A DNA stretch of 64,000 nt, from the NCBI GenBank assembly GCA_023146255.1, contig JAGLCJ010000005.1:1-64000 (forward strand), read 5' to 3'. This document shows positions 53,274 to 62,528 of this stretch, piece after piece (positions within the stretch are counted from its first letter, which is position 1; each line of letters starts with the position of its first letter). A program made the translations under genes and the position numbers. The DNA comes from Alcanivoracaceae bacterium. GTDB lineage: Bacteria; Pseudomonadota; Gammaproteobacteria; Pseudomonadales; Alcanivoracaceae. The notes below the pieces were generated by a model that was not told the origin of the DNA, searched no databases, and saw only the letters and a program-made list of their open reading frames with translations.

Positions 53274-54212
53274 CTAGAAGGCGCGAATTGCACGTACTCT
53301 CAGGTTGGTCGTCTTGGTGGTGTTCTGCTCCAGCCCCGTATTGAACGCTTTAGTAAAAACATAATTGGCGTGTGTTTCTGTCGAATTCCAGTAGTACGTC
53401 TTCGTGTAGGAGCCCGGCAGGAAGTTACCGACGGTGTTCCGTTGTGAATACAAGGTACGCAGCTCATTTAACGAGGGTAAGAACCAGTCGCTGTATCCGT
53501 TCAGGCTATAGGCCGTGGCCAGTTTGGCGGCGGTAGTGGCCTCCGGGCAGTTCGCGGCGATGATATCTGCCGTATTCTGCGCCCCTGCGCCAAGATCGCC
53601 GCTGGCTGCGCCGGCGACATTGGTTCCGTGGCAGCCCCACGGTGCGCCGGTGCCGCTGTCCTGATCTACCGGCGCAGCCTCCAGACCGTTGGCCCCGTCG
53701 ACGTAGAACACGACGCCACCAGCCGGGCCATAGTCACCGACGACGAATGGACCATCATTTACAACGCCGTCGCAGTCATTATCGAACTGGTCATTCACTT
53801 CGGTGGCATCCGGGTTGATGGCGAAGCCGGTTGCCAGGCTGTCATCGCAATCGCTGTTGTCGGTGACATAGTTTGCGTAGGGGACCGTGTCATACACAGG
53901 GCTGGCGTTCTCATCGCCATAGCTGTCGCCATCCGCATCGATGTACAGGGCCAGCAGATCAAAGCCGTCGCAGTCTTCATCAATATCATTCAGCGGGATT
54001 TCTTCAGCATCAGGGTTGATCAGCACATCATCATCATCACAGTCTCCTGCTATGCGTACAAAGCCGGCCGGTTTTGATCGGGATACTTCGCTCACGTTGA
54101 TATCGCCGTAGCCGTCACTGTCCAGGTCCTGATACCAGGTATGTTTGCTGTCGCCGCCGCAGCCAGCCAGTACGCACAGGGCCAGTAGCCCGGAGAAAAA
54201 GTATTTCATCAT
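53274..54212 (-). CDS. Lipoprotein with MopE-like Asp-rich repeats and DUF1566 domain
   Basis: 312 aa. Lipobox LAGC. Residues 30-150 contain Asp-rich repeats (DLDSDGYGD, DADGDSYGD, DNDCDGVVNDG) of the MopE/calcium-binding type, with paired cysteines (GDCDDDD, NSDCDD). The C-terminal half is a DUF1566-like domain (YSDWFLPSLNELRTLYSQRN). Probably surface-exposed and metal-binding. It is the third DUF1566 protein in this window. It has no obvious operon partner. Confidence 0.82.
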   Translation of the reverse strand: MMKYFFSGLLALCVLAGCGGDSKHTWYQDLDSDGYGDINVSEVSRSKPAGFVRIAGDCDDDDVLINPDAEEIPLNDIDEDCDGFDLLALYIDADGDSYGDENASPVYDTVPYANYVTDNSDCDDSLATGFAINPDATEVNDQFDNDCDGVVNDGPFVVGDYGPAGGVVFYVDGANGLEAAPVDQDSGTGAPWGCHGTNVAGAASGDLGAGAQNTADIIAANCPEATTAAKLATAYSLNGYSDWFLPSLNELRTLYSQRNTVGNFLPGSYTKTYYWNSTETHANYVFTKAFNTGLEQNTTKTTNLRVRAIRAF

Positions 54213-54324
54213 GTTTGACCCACAGAGGATTGGCAGAGATATCGCAGTAGTCTGGGGGGCATGTCAGGGACGGGCTATCCGATTTCCGCAAAGCGGAAGG
54301 GCTTTCTCGGTCAGGCTGCGGATA

Positions 54325-55290
54325 TCAACGGCAAAGTGTTTCGGAGGGAAGCTCGCCAAAGGCGTTTTTATAGTCTGCCGAGAAGCGGCCAAGATGAATG
54401 AAACCGTAACGCAGGGCGACGGTTGTTACCGTCGTGCTGTTCGAGTCGAGATGACGAAGCGTTGCGCGCACCCGGTTCAGGCGACACATGCGCAGATAGA
54501 TCAGTGGCGTCATGTTGACGTAACGGCGGAAGGCATATTGAAGCGTGCGTTCGGAAACCTCTGTAGCCCGGCAGGTATCGGCAATAGTTGGCACCGTATC
54601 CATTGCCAGCTGTTCATCAATGAAGGCGCGTGCTTTCCGGCACACATGCAGTGCTCGTGCACGTTCCGGCTCGGCCAGCATCGCATCCGATCCCGTGGCA
54701 ATAATCATCTCGATGCCTTGCATGATGACCGTATGCAGCACTGATGCATCAACCGGCTCGCCGTTGCCGGTGAGGCGCCTTGCCTGCTCTAACACCTGAT
54801 TTACCAGGTGGCTGAATGCGGGCCGGCTGGCAGCGGAAATGGAAATCAGCTGGGCCGGGGCGAGCTCCCATGCTGTCGGTGCAATCGCGCGAGCGCTGCG
54901 TAGCAGCTCTTCCTGGTCCAGACTGATGTACGAAGTGCAGGCTCCCGCGGGGACGTAAATATCAAATTCAGTGTTTCCGGGCATAAAGAAAACCGCGTCG
55001 GTGGCACTTGCAGCAAGCTCGGAAAAGCGAAAAGTTGGATCAGGTGTGCAAACGGACACCGTGCACAGGTTTGCCGGTGTTATGCCCAGCTTCTGAACGG
55101 CGGCGGTCTGGGTTTCGCGGACCAGCTGTGGTGACCCCAGGTCCAGATGATCAATCCGCGCCAGCGTATCGCCGCAACCAAGCTGGTAGCACTCCATCTC
55201 GATCCAGGGCTGCAAGGCGGCCTGATCGGTAGCGAACTGAACTACCTTTGAGTGAGTACCCTCACGCGCCTGGGCGTCATGGGGGGTCAT
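54325..55290 (-). CDS. AraC-family regulator (EutR-like HTH)
   Basis: 321 aa. The N-terminal domain is not the PF12625 kind and may be a cupin-like fold (AVFFMPGNTEFDIYVPAGAC). The HTH has ATEVSERTLQYAFRRYVNMT and YGFIHLGRFSADYKNAFGE, resembling EutR/AraC members. Its ATG overlaps the stop of the upstream acyltransferase gene as ATGA, so they are cotranscribed. It may respond to an envelope lipid cue; unproven. Confidence 0.83.
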   Translation of the reverse strand: MTPHDAQAREGTHSKVVQFATDQAALQPWIEMECYQLGCGDTLARIDHLDLGSPQLVRETQTAAVQKLGITPANLCTVSVCTPDPTFRFSELAASATDAVFFMPGNTEFDIYVPAGACTSYISLDQEELLRSARAIAPTAWELAPAQLISISAASRPAFSHLVNQVLEQARRLTGNGEPVDASVLHTVIMQGIEMIIATGSDAMLAEPERARALHVCRKARAFIDEQLAMDTVPTIADTCRATEVSERTLQYAFRRYVNMTPLIYLRMCRLNRVRATLRHLDSNSTTVTTVALRYGFIHLGRFSADYKNAFGELPSETLCR

Positions 55291-56216
55291 GTTCGGTACG
55301 GGCTGCTCGGCATGCCGGGCTGGTTTTTGCGGCGAAAGCGCTTGTAGTTCCAGATGTACTGCTCCGGCGCTTCGCGGACCAGCGCTTCAATGGAGCGGTT
55401 CATGGCGGCCAGCGCGGTGGCGAGATCCGGATCGTAAATGCCGGCTTCCGGTTCGCGGATGATCAGCTCGTAACCCTCCGTTCCCGGCAGTCGTTTGGCA
55501 AACACCATAAAGGCACGGGCGCCGCTTTGCTGCAGCAGTTTGCAGGGCAGGGTGGCAGTCCAGGCCGGGCGGCCGAAGAACGGCACGATCTCGCCGCTAC
55601 GTTTGTCCGGCACCTGATCGGGCAGGATGCCGGTGACCACCGGGCCGGATTTCAGCGCCCGGGCGAGGCCGGCCACGCCGCGGGCGCTGGCCGGATGCAG
55701 GGTGCTTTTGAAATGGGCGCGGCTTTTGCCCACCAGTGCATTCACCTGCTCGAATTTCGACGGTTTGAACATGGCATGCATGTCGAACTCGCTGGAGAGC
55801 CAGAAATTGACCAGCTCCCAGCAGCCCAGATGCGGCGCCAGCACCATCACGCCACGACCGCTGGCCAGCGTCTCGCGCAGCGGTTGATCACCGTCGATGC
55901 GGCGAATCATGTTCAGCGCTTCATCCGGATGCAGCCACAGCCAGGCCAGCTCGCTGGTGCCCTTGCCGGTTTCGATAAGCGATTGTTTGATCAGCGTGTC
56001 CTGCGCCGTGCGATCAAGCTCCGGGAAGCACAGGCCGACATTGATCTGGCTGATCGTCCGGGATTCGCTCCGCAGCTGCCAGCCAAGCCGGCCGATCAGA
56101 CTGCCAAGCCGACGGTTCAGCGAGAAGGGCAGCCACGACAACAGCCGCAGCGCCAGCACAGCGAGCTGACCACGGAAACGGTTGTAAAGGGAGTTGTCGG
56201 AGGTTTCTCTGCCCAT
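55287..56216 (-). CDS. LpxL/HtrB-family lysophospholipid or lipid A acyltransferase
   Basis: 309 aa. The catalytic HX4E motif is in APHLGCWEL. RGVMVLAPHLG and GILPDQVPDKRSGEIVPFFG are typical of the LpxL/LpxM family, and the last residues keep IWNYKRFRRK. Acts at the inner membrane on lipid A precursor or a related glycolipid. It overlaps the AraC gene downstream by four bases. Confidence 0.9.
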   Translation of the reverse strand: MGRETSDNSLYNRFRGQLAVLALRLLSWLPFSLNRRLGSLIGRLGWQLRSESRTISQINVGLCFPELDRTAQDTLIKQSLIETGKGTSELAWLWLHPDEALNMIRRIDGDQPLRETLASGRGVMVLAPHLGCWELVNFWLSSEFDMHAMFKPSKFEQVNALVGKSRAHFKSTLHPASARGVAGLARALKSGPVVTGILPDQVPDKRSGEIVPFFGRPAWTATLPCKLLQQSGARAFMVFAKRLPGTEGYELIIREPEAGIYDPDLATALAAMNRSIEALVREAPEQYIWNYKRFRRKNQPGMPSSPYRT

Positions 56217-56324
56217 GGCCGCGGATTATGCCTGCCACCCGGCTGCGGGCAAAGGACAAAGGCCAGGGGTGATGCTGCCGAGCGCCTCGCTTATACTTCG
56301 CGGCGTTTTCCACGGGGTGTGGCC

Positions 56325-56933
56325 ATGCACGATATTTCAGCGATCCGCGAGTTTCTGCCCTGCGCCACGCCGCAGGCGTGGATCGATTGGGCCTTGCAGC
56401 ACCCGGATATCCTGCTGATCGATCATGCCCACTGCGAAAAGAAGGCGGCGAGTACGGCGCTGAACCTGATGTTCCGCTATGTCGACCGCCCCGAGCTGCT
56501 CGATGCGTTAAGCCAGCTGGCCCGTGAAGAGCTGCTGCATTTCGAGCAGGTGCTGCAGATCATGCGTCAGCGTGACGTCCAGTACGATCACCTGTCGCCA
56601 TCGCGTTATGCCGCGTCGTTGCGCAAGCATATGCGCAATGAAGAGCCGGGCAAGCTGGTGGATGTGCTGATTATCGGCGCCCTGATTGAAGCGCGCTCCT
56701 GCGAACGCTTTGCCGCGCTGGCGCCGTTTGTTGATAAGGAGCTGGGGCGTTATTACCGCTTCCTGCTGAAAAGCGAATCACGCCATTTCGAGGATTATCT
56801 GCGCCTGGCCGAGCTGTACGCCGGCGAGGATATTTCTGCACGGGTGGCAGAGTTTGTTGCGCTGGAGCGGGAGTTGATTGAAACCCCGGATACGGAATTC
56901 CGTTTCCATTCCGGCGTGCCAGAGTCTGGCTAG
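56325..56933 (+). CDS. miaE: tRNA-(ms2io6A37) hydroxylase
   Basis: 202 aa di-iron enzyme that hydroxylates 2-methylthio-N6-isopentenyladenosine at tRNA position 37. EEL-LHFEQV (E-x2-H), a second helix pair (IEARSCERF) and ESRHFEDYL provide iron ligands. ATG 56325 gives normal family length. The open frame reaches far upstream only as antisense to the acyltransferase gene. Convergent with lpxH, with eight bases between stops. Confidence 0.93.
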   Translation: MHDISAIREFLPCATPQAWIDWALQHPDILLIDHAHCEKKAASTALNLMFRYVDRPELLDALSQLAREELLHFEQVLQIMRQRDVQYDHLSPSRYAASLRKHMRNEEPGKLVDVLIIGALIEARSCERFAALAPFVDKELGRYYRFLLKSESRHFEDYLRLAELYAGEDISARVAEFVALERELIETPDTEFRFHSGVPESG

Positions 56934-56941
56934 GGGCCTGA

Positions 56942-57667
56942 TCAGACAGGGTGTTGTTGCAGGTCGTTGCCGCTTGGGTCGGCGCGGATCAGCCACAGGC
57001 TGTCGCCCCAGTCGCCGAGGACATAGCGCTTGCCCGGGCCGTTGGCGGTTTCCACTTCGTGCACGGCCGGGCGATGGGTATGGCCATGGATCATGTCGCG
57101 TACGCCGGCGTCATCAAGCGCCTTTATCACTTCTTCCTGTGTCACATCCATGATGTTGTCAGCCTTGTTGGCATTGCCCTGCTGGCTTTGCATGCGCAGA
57201 AACTGGGCGATCATGCGGCGTTCCTGCAAGGGTTTTGCCAGCATGTCTTTCTGCCAGGCTTCGGCGCGGACCATGCTGCGAAACTGCTGATACTTTTCGT
57301 CCCGGGTGCACAGGCTGTCGCCGTGCAGCAGCAGGGTCGGTCGCCCGTAAAGATCAACCACGGTGTATTCAGCGATCAATGCGCCGCCACAGCGTGAGGC
57401 AAATTCATCGCCGAGCATAAAGTCGCGATTGCCATGCATGAAATACAGCTTGCCACCGGCGTCGCTGAATCGACGGAAGATTTTCTCAACGCTGACATTG
57501 AACTCGGCGTCATCGTCATCGCCAATCCAGCTTTCAAACAGATCGCCAAGCACATAAAGAGCTTCAGCCTTGCCAGCATGTTCGCCGATAAGCTGGTCCA
57601 GCGCCCGGACATGCTCCGGGCGCGGGGTGTCCAGATGAAGGTCGGAAATAAACAGGGTGTACGACAT
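56942..57667 (-). CDS. lpxH: UDP-2,3-diacylglucosamine diphosphatase
   Basis: 241 aa lipid A biosynthesis enzyme. Calcineurin-type metal ligands are visible: SDLHLD, GDLFESWIGDD, HGNRDF, LLHGDSLC and HGHTHRP. Last gene of the ppiB-ppiA-lpxH operon; its ATG overlaps the ppiA stop (TAATG). Confidence 0.96.
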   Translation of the reverse strand: MSYTLFISDLHLDTPRPEHVRALDQLIGEHAGKAEALYVLGDLFESWIGDDDDAEFNVSVEKIFRRFSDAGGKLYFMHGNRDFMLGDEFASRCGGALIAEYTVVDLYGRPTLLLHGDSLCTRDEKYQQFRSMVRAEAWQKDMLAKPLQERRMIAQFLRMQSQQGNANKADNIMDVTQEEVIKALDDAGVRDMIHGHTHRPAVHEVETANGPGKRYVLGDWGDSLWLIRADPSGNDLQQHPV

Positions 57668-58257
57668 TACGACTTCTTTTTCACCGGCTCATCGGTAACG
57701 CGCGAGACGCTACGGATAATGATCGGCATCACCGGGACGTCGGTTGCGGGGTAACCATTCAGCGCGCCCTGTGCGGTTCGAGTGGCGCGAATGCTGTCGA
57801 CCACATCCATTCCTTCTGTTACCCGGCCAAATACGGCATAGCCCCAGCCACGCGTATCCTTGCCGGTGTGATCCAGCGAACGGTTGTCGACGGTATTGAT
57901 AAAGAACTGGGCGGTGGCCGAATGTGGATCCGAGGTGCGTGCCATGGCGATGGTACCGCGCTCGTTACGCAGGCCATTGTCCGCCTCGTTGACCACCGGT
58001 GCGCGGGTGGTCTTCTGTCTGTTCTGCTGATCGAAGCCGCCGCCCTGAATCATGAAGTCGCGGATTACCCGGTGAAAGATGGTGTCGGAGTAGAACCCGG
58101 CATCGACATAACCGAGAAAGTTCTCCACGGTTTTCGGAGCCTTGTCGCTGTAAAGCTCCAGCACGATCTTGCCCATGTTGGTGTCGAGCGCGACCTTTGG
58201 ATTCCCTGCCTGCGCCATCAGCGGCAGGCAGAGCAGGGCGGCAAGCAGAAAGCGCAT
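57667..58257 (-). CDS. ppiA: Periplasmic cyclophilin peptidyl-prolyl isomerase
   Basis: 196 aa. A signal peptide (LLAALLCLPLMAQA) precedes a cyclophilin domain with FHRVIRDFMIQGGGF, TAQFFINTVDN and GYAVFGRVTEGMDVVD. It speeds proline isomerisation in the periplasm. It starts two bases after the ppiB stop, and the lpxH start overlaps its own stop. The longer frame upstream is a shadow of ppiB. Confidence 0.93.
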   Translation of the reverse strand: MRFLLAALLCLPLMAQAGNPKVALDTNMGKIVLELYSDKAPKTVENFLGYVDAGFYSDTIFHRVIRDFMIQGGGFDQQNRQKTTRAPVVNEADNGLRNERGTIAMARTSDPHSATAQFFINTVDNRSLDHTGKDTRGWGYAVFGRVTEGMDVVDSIRATRTAQGALNGYPATDVPVMPIIIRSVSRVTDEPVKKKS

Positions 58258-58259
58258 GA

Positions 58260-58757
58260 TCAGCCCTCCAGAATCTCGGCAGATTCGATCAGCACGGTTT
58301 CTTTCGGTACATCGCGGTGGAAGCCGCTGGTGCCGGTGGCCACAGCCTTGATCTTGTTGACCACGTCCATGCCGTCCACCACCTTGCCAAATACCGCATA
58401 GCCCCAACCGTCCTGAGACTGGGCCTTGTCGAGGAAGTGGTTGTCGGCGATGTTGATGAAAAATTGAGCAGTGGCCGAGTGCGGGTCCGAGGTGCGGGCC
58501 ATGGCAACGGTGCCGACTTCATTGGACAGGCCGTTGGCCGCCTCATTCTTGATCGGTGCCTTGGTCGGCTTCTGGTCCATCTTTTCGGTAAAGCCGCCGC
58601 CCTGGATCATGAAATTGCTGATCACCCGGTGGAAGATGGTGCCGTTATAGAAGCCATCTTTCACATAGTTGGCGAAATTGGCCACGGTGACGGGTGCCTT
58701 GTCGGCATCCAGGGCCAGGGTGATATCTCCGTAGGTGGTACGCAGCAGCGCTTTCAT
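58260..58757 (-). CDS. ppiB: Cytoplasmic cyclophilin peptidyl-prolyl isomerase
   Basis: 165 aa cyclophilin without a signal peptide: FHRVISNFMIQGGGF, TAQFFINIADN, GYAVFGKVVDGMDVV. AAGGAG precedes ATG 58757. It is the first gene of the ppiB-ppiA-lpxH operon and divergent from glnS. Sequence and order suggest ppiA and ppiB arose by duplication. Confidence 0.94.
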   Translation of the reverse strand: MKALLRTTYGDITLALDADKAPVTVANFANYVKDGFYNGTIFHRVISNFMIQGGGFTEKMDQKPTKAPIKNEAANGLSNEVGTVAMARTSDPHSATAQFFINIADNHFLDKAQSQDGWGYAVFGKVVDGMDVVNKIKAVATGTSGFHRDVPKETVLIESAEILEG

Positions 58758-58834
58758 GGCGGCTCCTTGGCTTTGACGGGAAAGAGCCGCACTGTACACT
58801 AGCCCACCTTCGATTTCAGCCGGTTCTGCCACTC

Positions 58835-60493
58835 ATGACTGACCAAAATGCCGCGCCCACCAACTTTATCCGTCAGCTGATCGACCGCGATCTGGCCGAG
58901 GGGCGACAGCGCAAGGTGGTGACCCGGTTTCCGCCGGAGCCGAACGGCTATCTGCATATTGGCCATGCCAAATCGATCTGCCTGAATTTCGGGCTGGCGG
59001 TGGATTATCAGGGCGAGTGCAACCTGCGTTTTGATGACACCAACCCGGAGAAGGAATCCGAGGAATACGTCAGCGCCATCCAGCGCGACGTCAGCTGGCT
59101 CGGTTTTCAGTGGGCTGGCGAGGTGCGTTATGCCTCCGGTTATTTCGAGCAGATCCACGACTGCGCGGTGGAGCTGATCAACAAGGGCCTGGCCTATGTT
59201 GATGAGCTGTCCGCTGAACAGATGCGCGAGTATCGCGGCACCCTGAAAGAGCCGGGCAAGCCGAGCCCGTTCCGGGACCGCAGCGTCGCCGAGAATCTGG
59301 CCATGTTTGCAAAGATGCGTGCCGGCGATGTTGATGAAGGCAAGGCGGTGCTGCGGGCCAAAATCGACATGGCCAGCCCGAACATCAATATGCGTGATCC
59401 GGTGCTGTACCGGGTGCGCAAGGTCAGCCACCACCAGACCGGTGACAAGTGGTGCATCTACCCGATGTACGATTTCACCCATCCGATTTCCGATGCGCTG
59501 GAAGGCATCACCCATAGCCTGTGCACGCTGGAATTTGAAGCGCACCGGCCGCTGTATGACTGGGTGATCGAACACTGCACGCTGCCGGCGCAGCCGAAGC
59601 AGACCGAATTTGCCCGCCTGAATCTGAACTACACCGTCACCAGCAAGCGCAAGCTGAAGCAGCTGGTCGACGAGGGTCATGTATCCGGTTGGGATGATCC
59701 GCGCATGCCGACCATTGCCGGTCTGCGCCGGCGCGGTTACACCCCGGCCAGCCTGCGCAAGTTCTGCGACATGGTCGGCGTTGCCCGGGCCGATTCGATT
59801 GTCGATATGGGCATGCTCGAATCCGCCATTCGTGATGATCTGAACCAGAATGCACCGCGTGCGTTTTGCGTGCTGCGTCCGGTCAAGGTGGTGATCGAGA
59901 ACTGGGATGCGGACAAGGTGGAAATTCTGAATGGCCCGGTACATCCGCAAAACGAAGCCATGGGCACGCGACCGATTCCGATGACCCGCGAAGTGTTTAT
60001 TGATCGCGAGGATTTCCTTGAGGAAGCGGACAAGAAATACAAGCGTCTGGTGCTCGGTGATGAAGTGCGCCTGCGTTATGGCTACGTGATCCGCGCCAAT
60101 GAAGTGATTCGTGATGCCAGTGGCGAGATCAGCGAAATCCGCTGCAGCTATGACCCGGATACCCTCGGCAAGAACCCGGAAGGGCGCAAGGTCCGTGGTG
60201 TCATTCACTGGGTCTCGGCGAGCCGTCATGTGGCCTGCGAAGTGCGTCTGTATGACCGGCTGTTTACCGAGGCCAATCCGGACAAGACGGAAGAGGGCAA
60301 GACCTTCCTCGACAGCATCAACCCGAAATCGCTGACGGTGTTTGCCGATGCGGTGGCGGAGGAATCACTGGCCAGCGCCGAAGTGGCGCAGGGCTTCCAG
60401 TTCGAACGCGAAGGTTACTTTGCGGTTGACCCGGATAGCAGCGCAGACCGGAAGGTATTCAACCTCACCGTCGGCCTGAAAGAATCTTTCTAA
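58835..60493 (+). CDS. glnS: Glutaminyl-tRNA synthetase
   Basis: 552 aa class I synthetase. HIGH motif at residues 41-44 (PNGYLHIGH). KMSKS-like motif in VTSKRKL. The C-terminal anticodon-binding beta-barrel domains are complete, ending FNLTVGLKESF. Length and gene neighbourhood (ppiB divergent) fit gammaproteobacteria. A REP element follows five bases after the stop. Confidence 0.98.
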   Translation: MTDQNAAPTNFIRQLIDRDLAEGRQRKVVTRFPPEPNGYLHIGHAKSICLNFGLAVDYQGECNLRFDDTNPEKESEEYVSAIQRDVSWLGFQWAGEVRYASGYFEQIHDCAVELINKGLAYVDELSAEQMREYRGTLKEPGKPSPFRDRSVAENLAMFAKMRAGDVDEGKAVLRAKIDMASPNINMRDPVLYRVRKVSHHQTGDKWCIYPMYDFTHPISDALEGITHSLCTLEFEAHRPLYDWVIEHCTLPAQPKQTEFARLNLNYTVTSKRKLKQLVDEGHVSGWDDPRMPTIAGLRRRGYTPASLRKFCDMVGVARADSIVDMGMLESAIRDDLNQNAPRAFCVLRPVKVVIENWDADKVEILNGPVHPQNEAMGTRPIPMTREVFIDREDFLEEADKKYKRLVLGDEVRLRYGYVIRANEVIRDASGEISEIRCSYDPDTLGKNPEGRKVRGVIHWVSASRHVACEVRLYDRLFTEANPDKTEEGKTFLDSINPKSLTVFADAVAEESLASAEVAQGFQFEREGYFAVDPDSSADRKVFNLTVGLKESF

Positions 60494-60497
60494 CCAT

Positions 60498-60551
60498 GTA
60501 GGAGCCGTCGACCGACGGCGAAAGCTTTCGCGGCCGATCGGCCGCTCCTAC
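60498..60551. repeat. REP/BIME-like palindromic element 2
   Basis: Full copy: GTAGGAGC, palindrome CCGTCGACCGACGG, spacer, palindrome CGGCCGATCGGCCG, then GCTCCTAC. It fills almost the whole glnS-to-reductase gap and ends directly before the ribosome-binding site (GGGAGAA) of the next gene. Confidence 0.88.
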
Positions 60552-60562
60552 GGGAGAAATTG

Positions 60563-61651
60563 ATGGCGCAGGTGGATGTGATCATTGTCGGGGCCGGGCA
60601 GGCGGGCTGTGCTGCCGGTTATGATCTTGCCCGCTCCGGCCTGTCGGTGCTGATGCTTGATCGTCACGCCAGCACCGGTCACAAACCCTGTGCCGGTGGC
60701 GTCACCGAAAAGGCCCGCCGTCTTTATCGTTTTCCCCTCGATCCCGTGATTCGTGAAACCGTGTCGGTGTTGCAGATGAGTCTGGCGCTGCGCCGCGAGA
60801 CGCCGTTTGCGGCCGACTCGCAGGTCTGTGTGATGACCCATCGCCCGGAGCTGGATCAGCTCTGTCGCGAGCAGGCACAGCAGGCCGGTGCCGAGTTGCA
60901 GATTATTCATCGGCTGGACGGTTTTCGTTGTCACAGCGACGGCATTGTTCTGACCGTGGACGGCAAGCCGATTCAGGCCCGTTATCTGATCGGCGCCGAT
61001 GGCGCCAACAGTGCGGTGCGTCGTCTCGCCATCGGCGGTGGTGCGCAGCACGGTGCCATGGCCATTGAAGGGCTGCTCAGCCGCGAACAGTGCCGTCGTT
61101 ATCCGGAAACCACCTTTGATCTGGGCGCCGTGCCGGATGGCTATGGCTGGCTGTTTCCCAAGGGCGATCATGTCAATGTCGGCCTGTATGTGCGCACCCA
61201 GAACGGCGCAAAGGTGGATCGCGATGCGTTGGCGGCCTATGCCATGACGCGTCTCGGCAGTGATGCGCTGACCCATGTGCAGGGCTTTCCACTGGGCACC
61301 TGGGGTCATCGGCAACGTCTTGCCGCCGGCCGTGTGCTGCTGGTGGGCGACGCCGCCGGTTTTACCGAGCCGCTGCTCGGTGAAGGCATTTATGGCGCGG
61401 TGCTCAGTGGCCAGCGCGCTGCTGCGGCGATTCTTGCCGGCGCCGATGTCGCTGCGGATTACATTGCCGATATGCGCCGCTGGTCCGGTGAGCTGAAGAG
61501 GGTGCATCCGCTTGCAGCGATGTTTTACGCGACGCTGCCGCTCAGTTTCGGTGTCCTGAAACATCTGGTGCGCCCGCATCTGATGGCCGGTTATGCCGCT
61601 GGCCTGACGCTCGGGCAGAGCAAGCGTCTTTACTGGGGAGCACGGTTTTGA
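60563..61651 (+). CDS. FAD-dependent geranylgeranyl-reductase-like oxidoreductase
   Basis: 362 aa. The Rossmann start VDVIIVGAGQAGCAAGYDLA binds FAD; YLIGADGANSAVRR and VLLVGDAAGFTEPLLGEGIY match geranylgeranyl reductase-type flavoproteins. A Cys in GHKPCAGGV is typical of the family. It reduces isoprenoid or related substrates; the exact one is unknown. GGGAG precedes ATG 60563. It overlaps the pseudouridine synthase gene by four bases. Confidence 0.85.
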   Translation: MAQVDVIIVGAGQAGCAAGYDLARSGLSVLMLDRHASTGHKPCAGGVTEKARRLYRFPLDPVIRETVSVLQMSLALRRETPFAADSQVCVMTHRPELDQLCREQAQQAGAELQIIHRLDGFRCHSDGIVLTVDGKPIQARYLIGADGANSAVRRLAIGGGAQHGAMAIEGLLSREQCRRYPETTFDLGAVPDGYGWLFPKGDHVNVGLYVRTQNGAKVDRDALAAYAMTRLGSDALTHVQGFPLGTWGHRQRLAAGRVLLVGDAAGFTEPLLGEGIYGAVLSGQRAAAAILAGADVAADYIADMRRWSGELKRVHPLAAMFYATLPLSFGVLKHLVRPHLMAGYAAGLTLGQSKRLYWGARF

Positions 61652-62475
61652 CCGGCATCCGGCTGAACAAGTTTATCAGTGACACCGGCATCTGCTCGCG
61701 CCGTGAAGCCGATCGTCTGATTGAAGAAGGCCAGGTGCGCATCAATGGCGCGGTGGCGCAGATGGGTACCCGGGTGGCTGACGGCGATCAGGTCACGGTG
61801 CGTGGCAAGTTGCTGAAAGCAAAACCGCCGGCGGTGTATCTGGTTTATAACAAGCCGGTGGGCATTACCTGTACCACCGATCGCGAAGTGCACGGCAATA
61901 TCGTCGATGCGGTGCGCTATCCGGGCGGGCGGATTTTCCCCATTGGTCGTCTCGACAAGCCGTCCGAGGGGTTGATCCTGCTGACCAATGACGGCGATAT
62001 CGTCAACAAGATCCTGCGTGCCGGTAATGCCCACGAGAAAGAATATGTGGTGACCGTCGACAAACCGTTTGATGACGAGTTTGTCCGCCGCATGTCCCAG
62101 CCGATTCCGATTCTCGGCACCATGACCCGGCCTTGCACCGTGCGACGGGTTTCCGCGGATACCTTCAACATTATTCTGACTCAGGGATTAAACCGGCAGA
62201 TTCGTCGCATGACCGAATATCTCGGTTACGAGGTGACCAGGCTGCGTCGGGTGCGGATCATGAATATCCGTCTTGGTGGGCTGCGTCCGGGGCAGTGGCG
62301 CGAGCTGACGGCGGCGGAAATGGCGCTGATCAACAGCATGGTGGCGGATTCGAGCAAAACGGAAGAAGCCAGTCTGATTGCCCGGCCGCCGCGGTCCGCC
62401 AAGCCGGCGCCAGCTCGTTTCGGTAAAGCTGCGGCGAAGCCAGCCGGCAAATCTCCGCGCAACCGCCGCCGCTAA
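61648..62475 (+). CDS. rluF: RluF-like 23S rRNA/tRNA pseudouridine synthase
   Basis: 275 aa. An S4 RNA-binding domain (LNKFISDTGICSRREADRLI) is followed by a RsuA/RluB/E/F catalytic domain with GRLDKPSEGLILLTNDGD (catalytic Asp) and LTQGLNRQIRRMTEYLGY. It ends in a basic tail. It starts at TTG 61648 overlapping the upstream stop (TTGA), with GGGGAG eight bases before. The family assigns 23S U2604; the exact target is inferred. Confidence 0.87.
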   Translation: MTGIRLNKFISDTGICSRREADRLIEEGQVRINGAVAQMGTRVADGDQVTVRGKLLKAKPPAVYLVYNKPVGITCTTDREVHGNIVDAVRYPGGRIFPIGRLDKPSEGLILLTNDGDIVNKILRAGNAHEKEYVVTVDKPFDDEFVRRMSQPIPILGTMTRPCTVRRVSADTFNIILTQGLNRQIRRMTEYLGYEVTRLRRVRIMNIRLGGLRPGQWRELTAAEMALINSMVADSSKTEEASLIARPPRSAKPAPARFGKAAAKPAGKSPRNRRR

Positions 62476-62487
62476 ACTGCGAAAACC

Positions 62488-62513
62488 TTTCGCCCTCGAT
62501 CGAGGGCTCCTAC
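62488..62513. repeat. Partial REP element 3a
   Basis: Half of a REP doublet: TTCGCCCTCGATCGAGGGCT followed by CCTAC, with the inner palindrome CCCTCGATCGAGGG differing from the other copies. It stands 16 bases before the full copy 3b. Confidence 0.7.
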
Positions 62514-62528
62514 AGGGGTGGGTTGTTT

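Noticed and set aside
55248..56324. Apparent 359-residue N-terminal extension of miaE
   Set aside because: It is antisense to the LpxL-type acyltransferase gene; the MiaE family starts at ATG 56325.
58799..60229. 476-codon minus-strand frame opposite glnS
   Set aside because: Antisense shadow of a highly biased GC-rich gene, with no recognisable protein features.
60548..61579. 343-codon minus-strand frame opposite the FAD reductase gene
   Set aside because: Antisense shadow; no motif and no plausible start signal.
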